Source of the DNA: Leifsonia sp. ALI-44-B
GTDB lineage: Bacteria > Actinomycetota > Actinomycetes > Actinomycetales > Microbacteriaceae
Direction of reading: 5' to 3'
Assembly: GCF_001984125.1 (NCBI RefSeq)
Contig: NZ_MTQL01000007.1
Location: 310,001-374,000 of the forward strand
DNA length: 64,000 nt
The first letter of the stretch is position 1. Each line of letters starts with the position of its first letter. Under the pieces are notes generated by a model that ran no database searches, was not told where the DNA came from, and was given only the letters and a program-made list of their open reading frames with translations. A program made the translations under genes and the position numbers. Below are positions 1 through 7,752 of this stretch, piece after piece.

Positions 1-1
1 C

Positions 2-988
2 CGCGCCGGGCGCTCCATCGTGCGCCTCGCGCTCGACCTGGCCGAGAGCCGCATCAGCGACTGGTCGACCACCAAGGTCCTCCTCGTCGGCACGGGCGCC
101 TATGCGGGCGCCAGCCTCGCCGCCCTGCGCGACCGCGGCGTCACCGACGTGAGCGTCTACTCCCCCTCGGGCCGCGGAGCGCGCTTCGCCACCAAGCACG
201 ATATGGACAACGTGTCGTCGACCGACTTCGCGCGGCTCGCAGCATCCGTCGACGTCATCGTCACCTGCACCACGGCCAACGGGCACGTCATCGACGCCGA
301 GCTTTTGCAGCGCGGCCGCCTCGAGGCACACTCGGCGGGCGCGGATGCCGCAGCCACCGTCACCCCGATCGGCGCCGTCGCCGCAGCCCCCGCTGCTGCC
401 CACTCCGCTGCCACGGCCGGCCTGATCGCGGGAACGGGACTCGACGGCGCGACCCTCGAAGCCGCCAACGGCTGCCCGGTCGACCACGATGCGCGCGCGC
501 AGCTGGTCATCGACATGGGCCTGCCCCGCAACGTCGACCCCGATGTGCAAACCGTGCGCGGCGTCGAACTGCTCGACCTCGAGACCATCCGCATCCACGC
601 GCCCCTCGAAGAGCTGCAGGCCACCGACGAGGCGCGCAAGATCGTGTCGCGTGCGGCCCGCAAGTTCTCCGATGTGACCGATGAACAGAGCGTGTCCGAC
701 GCGGTCGTCGCCCTGCGCAGCCACGTCTTCGACCTGCTCGAGGACGAGATCCAGCGCGCGGCGGGTCGCGGCGACGACGGCGAGACCGCCCGCGCCTTGC
801 GCCATCTCACGGGCGTCCTGCTGCACACGCCCACCACGCGCGCCAAGGACTTCGCGCGCGCCGGTGAAGCGCAGAAATACCGCGACGCCATCGAGACGCT
901 GTTCGGCATCTCGGTCGACGGCCTGGCCTCGGCCGCCGAAGACCGCGCGGTCGCCGACGACGCTGCTCGCGGCGAAGCCACGGCCTAG
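2..988 (+). CDS. hemA: Glutamyl-tRNA reductase, C-terminal part (5' end outside window)
   Basis: Reduces glutamyl-tRNA(Glu) to glutamate-1-semialdehyde with NADPH, the first committed step of C5 haem synthesis in the cytoplasm. The frame is open to the window edge, so only about 328 C-terminal residues are visible. They include the nucleotide-binding core ([11 protein letters not shown], then [12 protein letters not shown]) and the C-terminal dimerisation helices ([19 protein letters not shown]). The family is usually 420-460 aa, so the N-terminal catalytic domain with its cysteine nucleophile lies upstream. A GTG at 20 is internal (the family reads through AGRSIV before it) and should not be taken as the start. 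The gene ends 185 bases before a convergent DUF4190 gene, with a strong hairpin between them. Identification is from the Rossmann core and helix pattern. Confidence 0.9.
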   Translation, partial: RAGRSIVRLALDLAESRISDWSTTKVLLVGTGAYAGASLAALRDRGVTDVSVYSPSGRGARFATKHDMDNVSSTDFARLAASVDVIVTCTTANGHVIDAELLQRGRLEAHSAGADAAATVTPIGAVAAAPAAAHSAATAGLIAGTGLDGATLEAANGCPVDHDARAQLVIDMGLPRNVDPDVQTVRGVELLDLETIRIHAPLEELQATDEARKIVSRAARKFSDVTDEQSVSDAVVALRSHVFDLLEDEIQRAAGRGDDGETARALRHLTGVLLHTPTTRAKDFARAGEAQKYRDAIETLFGISVDGLASAAEDRAVADDAARGEATA

Positions 989-1126
989 CCCGACCGGCGC
1001 GCCGCTTCCCGACTGGCCGCTCGCGGCTCCGGCGCTCCCGCAGCTCGGGCTTCGTCAGGACTTCTTCGTCGCTGGTTCGGCTTCTTCGCTCGCCCGGCGA
1101 TCTCTCCGACGCTCGCATCGTTAACG

Positions 1127-1163
1127 CGGAACGCCCCGCCGTTCGAGTCGGCGGGGCGTTCCG
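1127..1163. terminator. Bidirectional hairpin terminator between hemA and the DUF4190 gene
   Basis: A perfect 15-bp stem (arms 1127-1141 and 1149-1163) closes a 7-nt loop between two convergent genes. There is no clear U-tract on either side, which is common for actinobacterial terminators. The other bases between 989 and 1126 show nothing recognisable. Confidence 0.8.
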
Positions 1164-1172
1164 TGTCAAGCG

Positions 1173-1706
1173 TTAGTAGGAGGACGAGTAGTCGCCCGAC
1201 GAGGCCGCCGCGATGCTGACGATGATCACAAAAATGGTGATCAAGATGATGAGCGCGAGGTAGATGAAACCAATCACGATGCCCGCGATGGCCAAGCCGC
1301 GACCCTGCTCGCCCGTCTTTTTGATCTGCGAGAGGGCGATGAAGCCGAGGATGACGGCGATCACGTTGAAACCGATGATCGCGCCCACGAGCGAGATGAT
1401 CGACAGCACGTTGTACTTCTGGGGCTGCTGACCGTAGCCGCCGTACTGCTGCGCGTCGTACTGCTGCTGGCCGTAGGCGGGCTGCTGACCGTAGGGCTGG
1501 TCGGAACCCTGCTGACCGTAAACCGGCTGCTGACCATAGGGCTGCTGCTGGTCGTAAGAGGGCTGCTGGCCGTACTGCTGCTGGTCGTAGGAGGGCTGCT
1601 GGCCGTAGCCCTGACCCTGGTCGGAGCCACCCGGCTGCTGACCGGAGTTGTGCGCGTTCTGGTCGCCGTAGGGCGAGGGGTCGTTGTTCGAGTTGTTGTC
1701 CGACAT
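1173..1706 (-). CDS. DUF4190-type small membrane protein with Gln/Tyr-rich N-terminus
   Basis: Function unknown. The 177-aa product has a cytoplasm-facing low-complexity arm (residues about 20-95) built of repeated GQQPSYDQQ and PYGQQP units. Two hydrophobic segments follow (about 99-123 and 137-165), separated by a short [11 protein letters not shown] loop, the arrangement of DUF4190 proteins, and then a short SSGDYSSSY tail. Many actinobacterial membrane proteins of this kind couple a disordered Q/P/G/Y arm to a two-helix anchor. The start at 1706 is chosen because AGAAGGAGC lies just upstream of it; an ATG ten codons earlier lacks such a site. It is monocistronic, ending at the shared terminator with hemA. 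Confidence 0.8.
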   Translation of the reverse strand: MSDNNSNNDPSPYGDQNAHNSGQQPGGSDQGQGYGQQPSYDQQQYGQQPSYDQQQPYGQQPVYGQQGSDQPYGQQPAYGQQQYDAQQYGGYGQQPQKYNVLSIISLVGAIIGFNVIAVILGFIALSQIKKTGEQGRGLAIAGIVIGFIYLALIILITIFVIIVSIAAASSGDYSSSY

Positions 1707-1832
1707 GGGGCTCCTTCTAGACGTGGGCGTTCTCATGCTGGCAGCGCGGCCCGAACCGTGTCAATCACATGACACATGGCCTGGCCGCTCTGCGCGACGT
1801 GCGTTGCGCGATGTGCGCGGGGCGGCTGCGGG

Positions 1833-3215
1833 TTAGGCGCCGCGCAGCCGCTCGGCGAGGTAGAGGTAGAGCTCGTCGATGGAGACGCGCTCCTGCTGCA
1901 TGGTGTCGCGGTCGCGCACGGTCACGGCGTTGTCCTCGAGCGAATCGAAGTCGACCGTGATGCAGAACGGAGTGCCGATCTCATCCTGGCGACGGTAGCG
2001 ACGGCCGATGGCACCCGCGTCATCGAAGTCGACGTTCCACTGCTCACGCAGCGTCTTGGCCACCTGGCGCGCGAGAGGCGACAGGGCCTCGTTGCGTGAC
2101 AGCGGCAGCACGGCGGCCTTGATGGGCGCGAGGCGGGGGTCGAGCTTCAGCACGGTGCGCTTGTCGGTGCCGCCCTTCGCGTTGGGCACCTCTTCTTCGT
2201 GATAGGCGTCGACGAGGAACGCCATCAACGAGCGGGTCAGGCCGGCCGCGGGCTCGATGACATACGGGGTCCAGCGCTCGTTCTTGGCCTGGTCGAAGTA
2301 CGAAAGATCCTTGCCGGATGCCTTCGAGTGCGTCGTCAGGTCGTAGTCGGTGCGGTTGGCCACACCCTCGAGCTCACCGAACTCGCCGCCCGTGAAACCG
2401 AAACGGTATTCGATGTCGACGGTGCGCTTGGAGTAGTGCGACAGCTTCTCCTGTGCGTGCTCGTAGAGGCGCAGGTTGTCGGGGTTGATGCCGAGGTCGG
2501 TGTACCAGCGCAGGCGCTCGTCGATCCAGTACTGGTGCCAGGTCTCGTCGGTGCCGGGCTCGACGAAGAATTCCATCTCCATCTGCTCGAACTCGCGCGT
2601 GCGGAAGATGAAGTTTCCGGGCGTGATCTCGTTGCGGAACGACTTGCCGATCTGGCCGATACCGAACGGGGGCTTGATGCGCGCGGCCTGCAGCACGTTG
2701 GCGAAGTTCACGAAGATGCCCTGCGCGGTCTCGGGGCGCAGGTAGTGCAGGCCGCTCTCGTCGTCGACGGGGCCCAGGTTGGTCTTCAGCAGGCCCGAGA
2801 ATGCGCGCGGCTCGGTCCAGTTGCCGCGGTTTCCGGTGTCGGGGTCTGGAACTTCGTCCCAGCTCGACGGCTCGCGGCCGTGCTTCGCCTCGAAGGCCTC
2901 CCACAGGTGGTCGGCGCGGTAACGCTTGTGCGTGATCGTGGACTCGACGAGCGGGTCGGTGAACACCTCGACGTGACCGGATGCCTCCCACACCTGCTTC
3001 GGCAGGATGACGCTCGAGTCGAGCCCGACCACGTCGTCGCGCGACTGCACCATGGTCTTCCACCACTGGCGCTTGATGTTCTCTTTGAGCTCGACGCCCA
3101 AGGGACCGTAGTCCCAGGCGGAGCGAGAACCCCCGTAGATTTCACCCGCCTGGAAGACGAACCCGCGGTGGCGGGCCAGGGCGATGACGGAATCAAGACG
3201 GGTCGGTGCGGCCAC
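1833..3215 (-). CDS. glyS: Glycyl-tRNA synthetase (single-chain, class II)
   Basis: Charges tRNA(Gly) with glycine in the cytoplasm. The 460-aa protein has the alpha2-type GlyRS layout. The N-terminus holds [15 protein letters not shown] and [15 protein letters not shown], followed by the class II motif 2 region ([27 protein letters not shown]) and motif 3 ([18 protein letters not shown]). A C-terminal anticodon-binding domain ends in [12 protein letters not shown]. The start is the GTG at 3215, which gives the usual [10 protein letters not shown] opening and has a GGGAG ribosome site 4 nt upstream. A longer in-frame ATG at 3266 would add 17 non-homologous residues. The leader contains a small hairpin and T-run. 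Confidence 0.95.
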   Translation of the reverse strand: MAAPTRLDSVIALARHRGFVFQAGEIYGGSRSAWDYGPLGVELKENIKRQWWKTMVQSRDDVVGLDSSVILPKQVWEASGHVEVFTDPLVESTITHKRYRADHLWEAFEAKHGREPSSWDEVPDPDTGNRGNWTEPRAFSGLLKTNLGPVDDESGLHYLRPETAQGIFVNFANVLQAARIKPPFGIGQIGKSFRNEITPGNFIFRTREFEQMEMEFFVEPGTDETWHQYWIDERLRWYTDLGINPDNLRLYEHAQEKLSHYSKRTVDIEYRFGFTGGEFGELEGVANRTDYDLTTHSKASGKDLSYFDQAKNERWTPYVIEPAAGLTRSLMAFLVDAYHEEEVPNAKGGTDKRTVLKLDPRLAPIKAAVLPLSRNEALSPLARQVAKTLREQWNVDFDDAGAIGRRYRRQDEIGTPFCITVDFDSLEDNAVTVRDRDTMQQERVSIDELYLYLAERLRGA

Positions 3216-3238
3216 GATACTCCCAATAAAAACAGAAC

Positions 3239-3255
3239 CCAGGCTGGCTGCCTGG
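3239..3255 (-). promoter_or_regulatory. Small hairpin plus T-run in the glyS leader
   Basis: On the minus strand CCAGGC-AGCCA-GCCTGG forms a 6-bp stem, followed at once by GTTCTGTTTTTATT and then the GGGAG ribosome site of glyS. This resembles a miniature intrinsic terminator, so attenuation is possible. No T-box core was found upstream. The rest of 3256-3475 shows one further 7-bp stem (3367-3388 region, GCCCGTT/AACGGGC) and nothing else clear. Confidence 0.3.
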
Positions 3256-3475
3256 TTGCGAACCATCCTAACGGAAGGCGTTTTGGGGGCAGCCGCCGCG
3301 GCGGACGCCCGCCCCGCAAATCCATGCCAGCAACAGATCGATAACGAAAGGCAATCCGGCCAGGTTCAGCCCGTTAAAAAGGAACGGGCGAATGGTAGAC
3401 ATAACTCGTTCGGGGCCTCTGCGCCGAGCAAGCTTTTTTGGGGGCGCAGCAGGCGTCAGAATCGGGGACCAGGCG

Positions 3476-4711
3476 ATGACGCCTTTCACACGCACCACCT
3501 TCGCCACCGGCGCGGCGTTTCTTCTTGTCGCGGGGAGCGCTCTGACGCTCGCGGCGCCGGCATGGGGGGCCACTTCGCCGGTCGCTACGCCTGCAGCAAC
3601 GGATGCGCCAGCCGCCGGTACTCCCGACGCGGGAACCGCCGGCCCGGATGCTCCGTCGACCGACGAGCCGGTCGCGCCGACCACGCCGATTTCGCCGATT
3701 ACCCCTGTCGCACCGGCATCGCCCGTGCCGACGGTGACTCCGGACGCGCCCGTCCCCACCGACGTCCCGGCGGACGGTTCGGGAGACGTCGAAAACGTTC
3801 CCCGCGAGTCATCCTCCTCCGCGACCGTAGCGCCTGCGGCTCGCGCGGACGCCGGCCCCGCGCCCGCACCCGTGCCGGAGGTCGTTCCCGCACCGGACCC
3901 GACCGACCCGCCCAACCCCGATGAAACGCAGATCACCCTGCGGAGCATCGACGACCCGGAGCGGTACGAGACCCGGGAACGCTTCTTCATCGTCGGTGAA
4001 GCTGCGCCGCTCACCGAGATCCGCGCCTTGGACCCGGCCGGCAATCTGATCGCGTTCGACTATTCCGATACGACCGGCACTTTCTACCTCACTCTCACCT
4101 ACCCGCAAGACGCCTACACCAAGCAAACTGTCACCGTCACATCAAGCTTCGAAGGCGACCTGATTTCTTCGGTGCAGACCTCCTTCAACCTGACGCCGCC
4201 GACGATGGAGATGGTCGGCTTGTCGTCGCCCGCTGCCGGCCAGACCGTTACCGGACCGGGTTCGCTGATCGACGTACCATTCACCGGCACGGGAGTGGTG
4301 GGAGCTCGCGTCGTGGTGTTGGGCTATCCGTTCGCCGGCATCCGGGATGCGGACCTCGACGGGGACTACGCGCCCGAGATCGTTCACGAAACGGTCGTCG
4401 GCTCTGACGGAACGTGGGCCACCACCCTGCAGCTCGAGCCCGGCGCGTACTCCTTCAAGGCTCGCCAGATGCTGGATGCCCCGGCATCCAGCCCCTACTT
4501 CCCTTACCTCGGCTTCGATTGGGGTGTCGAGTACCGCGACCTGTATGTGACGTCATCCACTCCGTCCGGCGCGACCCTTCCCGAAACAGGTGCTGAGTCG
4601 GCGGCCCTTCCCACGCTGTCACTGCTCCTGCTGGGCGCGGGAACCGCGGGCATGCTGATCGCCCGACGTCGTTCCGAGCAGGGCGAACGCGGGCAGACGA
4701 CCCGCGGATAG
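3476..4711 (+). CDS. LPETG-anchored surface protein with Ala/Pro/Thr-rich stalk
   Basis: Predicted cell-wall-attached protein of 411 aa, function unknown. A signal peptide (residues 1-32, ending APAWGA) is followed by a low-complexity Ala/Pro/Thr/Asp stalk to about residue 150. A beta-rich region to about 360 follows; it contains a repeat of Ig-like strands (RFFIVGEAAPLTEIRALDPAGNL, then VTGPGSLIDVPFTGTGVVGARVVV). The sorting signal is LPETG at 368-372, followed by a hydrophobic helix and an RRR tail, as in sortase substrates. The start at 3476 is chosen because it begins the signal peptide; earlier in-frame starts would bury it. The Nudix gene follows 9 bases later. No sortase gene is present in the window. 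Confidence 0.8.
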   Translation: MTPFTRTTFATGAAFLLVAGSALTLAAPAWGATSPVATPAATDAPAAGTPDAGTAGPDAPSTDEPVAPTTPISPITPVAPASPVPTVTPDAPVPTDVPADGSGDVENVPRESSSSATVAPAARADAGPAPAPVPEVVPAPDPTDPPNPDETQITLRSIDDPERYETRERFFIVGEAAPLTEIRALDPAGNLIAFDYSDTTGTFYLTLTYPQDAYTKQTVTVTSSFEGDLISSVQTSFNLTPPTMEMVGLSSPAAGQTVTGPGSLIDVPFTGTGVVGARVVVLGYPFAGIRDADLDGDYAPEIVHETVVGSDGTWATTLQLEPGAYSFKARQMLDAPASSPYFPYLGFDWGVEYRDLYVTSSTPSGATLPETGAESAALPTLSLLLLGAGTAGMLIARRRSEQGERGQTTRG

Positions 4712-4714
4712 TCT
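4709..4714 (+). promoter_or_regulatory. Leaderless -10 element (TAGTCT) for the Nudix gene
   Basis: TAGTCT, 6 nt (ggaggg), then the GTG start. It overlaps the stop region of the upstream surface-protein gene. Confidence 0.45.
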
Positions 4715-4720
4715 GGAGGG

Positions 4721-5134
4721 GTGACTTCGACGCCCCCGCCACCGCTCGATGTGGCCGCGATTGCGCTGGTCCGCGACCGGCGCGTGCTCATGGTGACGGC
4801 GCGGGGGCGGGACGTGCACTACATGCCCGGCGGCAAGGTCGATGCGGGTGAGACACCGGCCGAGGCGGCGGCGCGCGAAGCATTCGAAGAGGTGCGACTG
4901 GCGCTCGAGGCATCCGATCTGACCGAGTTGTTCGTCGTCGAGACCTTGGCCCACGGGCAGGCCGAGGGGCGGATGGTGCGCATGACGGTTTTCGGCACCG
5001 ACACGAGCGAGCAGCCGGATCCCTCGAGCGAGGTCAGCGCCCTGCACTGGTGCGACACACGAGATGCCGACCGCTGCCCGCCCGCCGGACGTGAAGTGCT
5101 GCGGTTGCTCGCCGCCGCGGGAGCGATCGATTGA
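4721..5134 (+). CDS. Nudix hydrolase with atypical Nudix box
   Basis: Predicted cytoplasmic hydrolase of a nucleoside diphosphate linked to another moiety, 137 aa. The Nudix box runs from G38 to L60 (GKVDAGE, then REAFEEVRL). The metal-binding glutamates are present, but the conserved glycine near the end of the box is Arg59. The substrate cannot be read from sequence; small Nudix proteins of this sort often clean up oxidised or odd nucleotides. The GTG at 4721 follows GGAGGG with almost no spacing, while TAGTCT lies 6 nt before it, so translation from a leaderless mRNA is likely. It overlaps the next gene by 4 bases, giving translational coupling. Confidence 0.85.
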   Translation: MTSTPPPPLDVAAIALVRDRRVLMVTARGRDVHYMPGGKVDAGETPAEAAAREAFEEVRLALEASDLTELFVVETLAHGQAEGRMVRMTVFGTDTSEQPDPSSEVSALHWCDTRDADRCPPAGREVLRLLAAAGAID

Positions 5135-5934
5135 GCGTGCTCGACCGGATGAAACGACGGCGGCCGATTGCCGAGCCGCACAGGACGAGCTCGACGCGTG
5201 AGTTTCATTCGGAACAGCGCGTGACGCTCGTGACCGAATCGGGACTGCACACGGGGCCGAGTTTCGTGCTCGTGCACGGCATCGGCATGGGGCACCGCTA
5301 CTGGTCGGGGCTGTCGCAGATTTTGGAGAAGGTGGGGCGCGTGTTTGCGCTCGACCTGCCGGGGTTCGGCGATGCCCCCGAACCCGCCCGGCCGCTCGAC
5401 ATGGTGGCCTCGGGCGAGCTGCTCGCCGAGCTGGTCGAGCGGTGGCGCATCGAGCGGCCCGTGCTCGTCGGGCATTCGATGGGCACGCAGATCGTGGCCG
5501 AGGCGGCGGCGCGACATCCCGAACTTTTCGACACGGTCGTATTGATCGCGCCGACCGTGAACCCGGCCGAACGCACCGTGCCGAAGCAGGCACTGCGGTT
5601 GGTGCAGGACCTGTCGACGACACATCCGCGCGTTCTGTGGCTGGGGGCATGGTATTACCTGAAGGCCGGGCCGCGGTGGTACATCGAGAAACTCGGCAGC
5701 ATGATGAACCACCGGGTGGAGGCGACCCTGCCGCGGGTGCAGGCACGCACGCTCGTGATTCGCGGCGAAAAGGACCCGGTGTGCCCGCACGACTGGGCCG
5801 TGCGCGTGGCGACGATCATGCCGCACGCGCATCTGGCCGAGGTGCCGGGGCGAGGGCACGAGACCATGATCACGGGGTATCGCCGCGTGGGCGAGTTGAT
5901 CCTGAAGCACGTGCGGGCGGGGAGTCACCGATGA
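5131..5934 (+). CDS. Alpha/beta-fold hydrolase
   Basis: Predicted cytoplasmic serine hydrolase, 267 aa, substrate unknown. The fold is shown by FVLVHGIGMG (oxyanion loop, about 46-55), nucleophile elbow GHSMG with Ser116, acid Asp215 in GEKDPVCP, and His243 in GRGHETM. The TTG start at 5131 overlaps the stop of the Nudix gene, and the gene itself overlaps the next by ATGA. The three genes are therefore one operon. The pairing of two consecutive alpha/beta hydrolases suggests sequential or paralogous esterase functions, but no pathway can be assigned. Confidence 0.88.
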   Translation: MSVLDRMKRRRPIAEPHRTSSTREFHSEQRVTLVTESGLHTGPSFVLVHGIGMGHRYWSGLSQILEKVGRVFALDLPGFGDAPEPARPLDMVASGELLAELVERWRIERPVLVGHSMGTQIVAEAAARHPELFDTVVLIAPTVNPAERTVPKQALRLVQDLSTTHPRVLWLGAWYYLKAGPRWYIEKLGSMMNHRVEATLPRVQARTLVIRGEKDPVCPHDWAVRVATIMPHAHLAEVPGRGHETMITGYRRVGELILKHVRAGSHR

Positions 5935-6758
5935 GCGACGAGGATGCGGTGAGCGAACACGAATTCGGACCACTCGGCGGCCGAGGTGGCCCGGCGCACG
6001 CGGGCGAGCAGGCGTCCGGCCGCGTAGGCGCGGACACGGACACCGACACGAACACGAACGCGATTCAGCGGGCGAGGCCGTCGCTGGTTCAGGAGGCCGT
6101 GTGGACGACGGCGGACTTCATCGAGTCGGCACGCCTGCACGCGGAGGCGGCGCTGCATCCGGAACCGCCGGAGCGGTATCGGCACGGCGACCCGTCGAAG
6201 CCGACCGTGCTGCTGCTGCCGGGAGTCTATGAGACGTGGAACTTCTTGCGCGTCATCGCCGATGCCCTCAACGACGACGGCTATCGCATCGCGGCCGTCG
6301 GCGGGCTCGGCTACAACCTGCTGCCCATCGCCGAGACGGCCACGCGGCTGACGCGGGCCCTGCGCGCACTGCCCGTGCCGTCGGGCGGGCGGGCCATTCT
6401 GGCGCACAGCAAAGGCGGCCTGATCGGCAAATACCTGCTGCGTGCGCACGGCGCCGAGTTGGGGATCGAGAAACTGACGGCCATCGCGACGCCCTTCGCC
6501 GGCTCGCGGCGGGCCAAATACATGCTCGACCCGCGCCTGCGCATCTTCGACCCGGCCGACGAAACCATCGTGCAGCTCGGGGCGGATGCGTCGGTGAACC
6601 CGCGCATCACGTCGATCTTCGGCACGTTCGACGCTCAGGTGCCCGACGGCAGCGTGCTCGCGGAGGCACGCAACGTGCAGGTTCCCGTGCACGGGCACTT
6701 CAAAGTGCTGCGGGCGCCCGAGACGCTTGCGGCCGTGAAGGAATCGCTCACGGCCTGA
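5931..6758 (+). CDS. Lipase-like alpha/beta hydrolase
   Basis: The 275-aa protein has a disordered N-terminus (about residues 1-45, with a TDTDTNTN run) and then an alpha/beta-hydrolase domain: VLLLPGVYETW as the oxyanion strand, AHSKGG with Ser160 as nucleophile, a likely acid at Asp234 or Asp239, and His254/His256 near the end (VPVHGHFKV). The AHSKGG elbow and the PGVYE loop resemble triacylglycerol lipase/PGAP1-like proteins. No signal peptide is visible, so it probably acts inside the cell. It is the last gene of a tightly overlapping Nudix/hydrolase/hydrolase operon. The substrate is unknown. Confidence 0.85.
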   Translation: MSDEDAVSEHEFGPLGGRGGPAHAGEQASGRVGADTDTDTNTNAIQRARPSLVQEAVWTTADFIESARLHAEAALHPEPPERYRHGDPSKPTVLLLPGVYETWNFLRVIADALNDDGYRIAAVGGLGYNLLPIAETATRLTRALRALPVPSGGRAILAHSKGGLIGKYLLRAHGAELGIEKLTAIATPFAGSRRAKYMLDPRLRIFDPADETIVQLGADASVNPRITSIFGTFDAQVPDGSVLAEARNVQVPVHGHFKVLRAPETLAAVKESLTA

Positions 6759-6827
6759 ACGCGTGGCGTGCTCGCGCGACAAGCGAAGCGCGCGGCCGAC
6801 GGCCGTGAACCGGTGTGAACCGAGCCG

Positions 6828-7739
6828 CTAGTCCTGCACGTATTCGACGAGGTCGTAGCCGATGGTGCGCAGCGCGTCGATGACGGCGAGGCGCGCCTGC
6901 AGGCTGTCGTCGGTGAAGGTGACGCCGACGGCATAGGAGACGCCGGCCCGGGTGCCCGTGAGCACACCCGCCTCGGCGCGCAGGCCCGGGGCCACACCGG
7001 TGCGGTTGAAGAGCCGCAGGCCGTGATCGCCCGAGCGGTGCGAACCGGGGTCGAGGCCGAACGCCGAGGCGACGAGTGAGAGGTCATGGCCGAGGCTGAG
7101 CCACGAGACGACGCGCTGGCTCGTGGCCTGGTCGACGACCGTGCCGCGCGCGAGCGACGCGAAGAGCCAGTTGACCTCTTTCATCGAGCCGACCGAGAGG
7201 TGCGGCGCGTCGTCGGGGCCCCGTTTGTCGCGCGCTAGGTCGAGCAGCGCCATGCGCCGCAGGCCGAGATCTTCCGTGCGCAGCCGCACGGCGTCGAGCC
7301 CCACCTTGCGCAGCAGCACGTTGGTGGCGAGGTTGTCCCCCGTGGCCCCGATGAGCGCAGCCACATCGGCCACCGGCAGCGAGGGCGCTTGCAGGTGCTG
7401 CCAGATGCCGCTCTGCGACACGAAGTCGGTCGACTCGCGATCGAGGATGGTGAGCGCCGCGAATTCGGTGTCGTTCAGTTTGGCGGCGACATCGACGAGC
7501 AGCAGCGTGGTGCCGATGCCCGCCGTGGGCATGATGACGTAGTCGTCGACCGAGAGCAGCTCTTCACCCGTCGTGAGGTCGCTGATGCGCGCCGACACCT
7601 GCACGCCGTTGCGCGCCAGGAAATCGAGCGCCTTGAGGCTGCGCGAAAAGCTCTCGGCGTGCTCGACCGACCGGTGCCGAGCTCGCGGCCGCTGCCGCCG
7701 TCGGGCGCGACCGGGGGAAGGCGGAGGTGTTGACGTCAC
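6828..7739 (-). CDS. Serine beta-lactamase-fold protein lacking the catalytic SxxK
   Basis: The 303-aa protein aligns with class A beta-lactamase-like serine hydrolases along its length: ISDLTTGEELLSVDDY, helix after the active site (TTLLLVDVAAKL), DNLATNVLLRKVG, and LFNRTGVAPGLRAEAGVL. The active-site Ser-x-x-Lys is replaced by Gly74-Ile-Gly-Thr77, the SDN loop reads GDN (134-136) and KTG reads RTG (246-248). It should therefore be unable to form the acyl-enzyme and is probably a pseudoenzyme with a binding or structural role. No signal peptide is evident. The GTG at 7739 is chosen because earlier starts would overlap the upstream peptidase gene; GAAAGAG sits just before it. It is co-transcribed with pepO 13 bases upstream. 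Confidence 0.75.
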   Translation of the reverse strand: MTSTPPPSPGRARRRQRPRARHRSVEHAESFSRSLKALDFLARNGVQVSARISDLTTGEELLSVDDYVIMPTAGIGTTLLLVDVAAKLNDTEFAALTILDRESTDFVSQSGIWQHLQAPSLPVADVAALIGATGDNLATNVLLRKVGLDAVRLRTEDLGLRRMALLDLARDKRGPDDAPHLSVGSMKEVNWLFASLARGTVVDQATSQRVVSWLSLGHDLSLVASAFGLDPGSHRSGDHGLRLFNRTGVAPGLRAEAGVLTGTRAGVSYAVGVTFTDDSLQARLAVIDALRTIGYDLVEYVQD

Positions 7740-7752
7740 GAAACTCTTTCGG

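Noticed and set aside
3216-3475. T-box riboswitch before glyS
   Set aside because: No conserved T-box sequence or antiterminator core was seen; only a short hairpin with a T-run is present.
5442-5930. Longer form of the second hydrolase
   Set aside because: The upstream in-frame sequence is out of frame with, and antagonistic to, the first hydrolase gene; the ATGA overlap at 5931 marks the real start.
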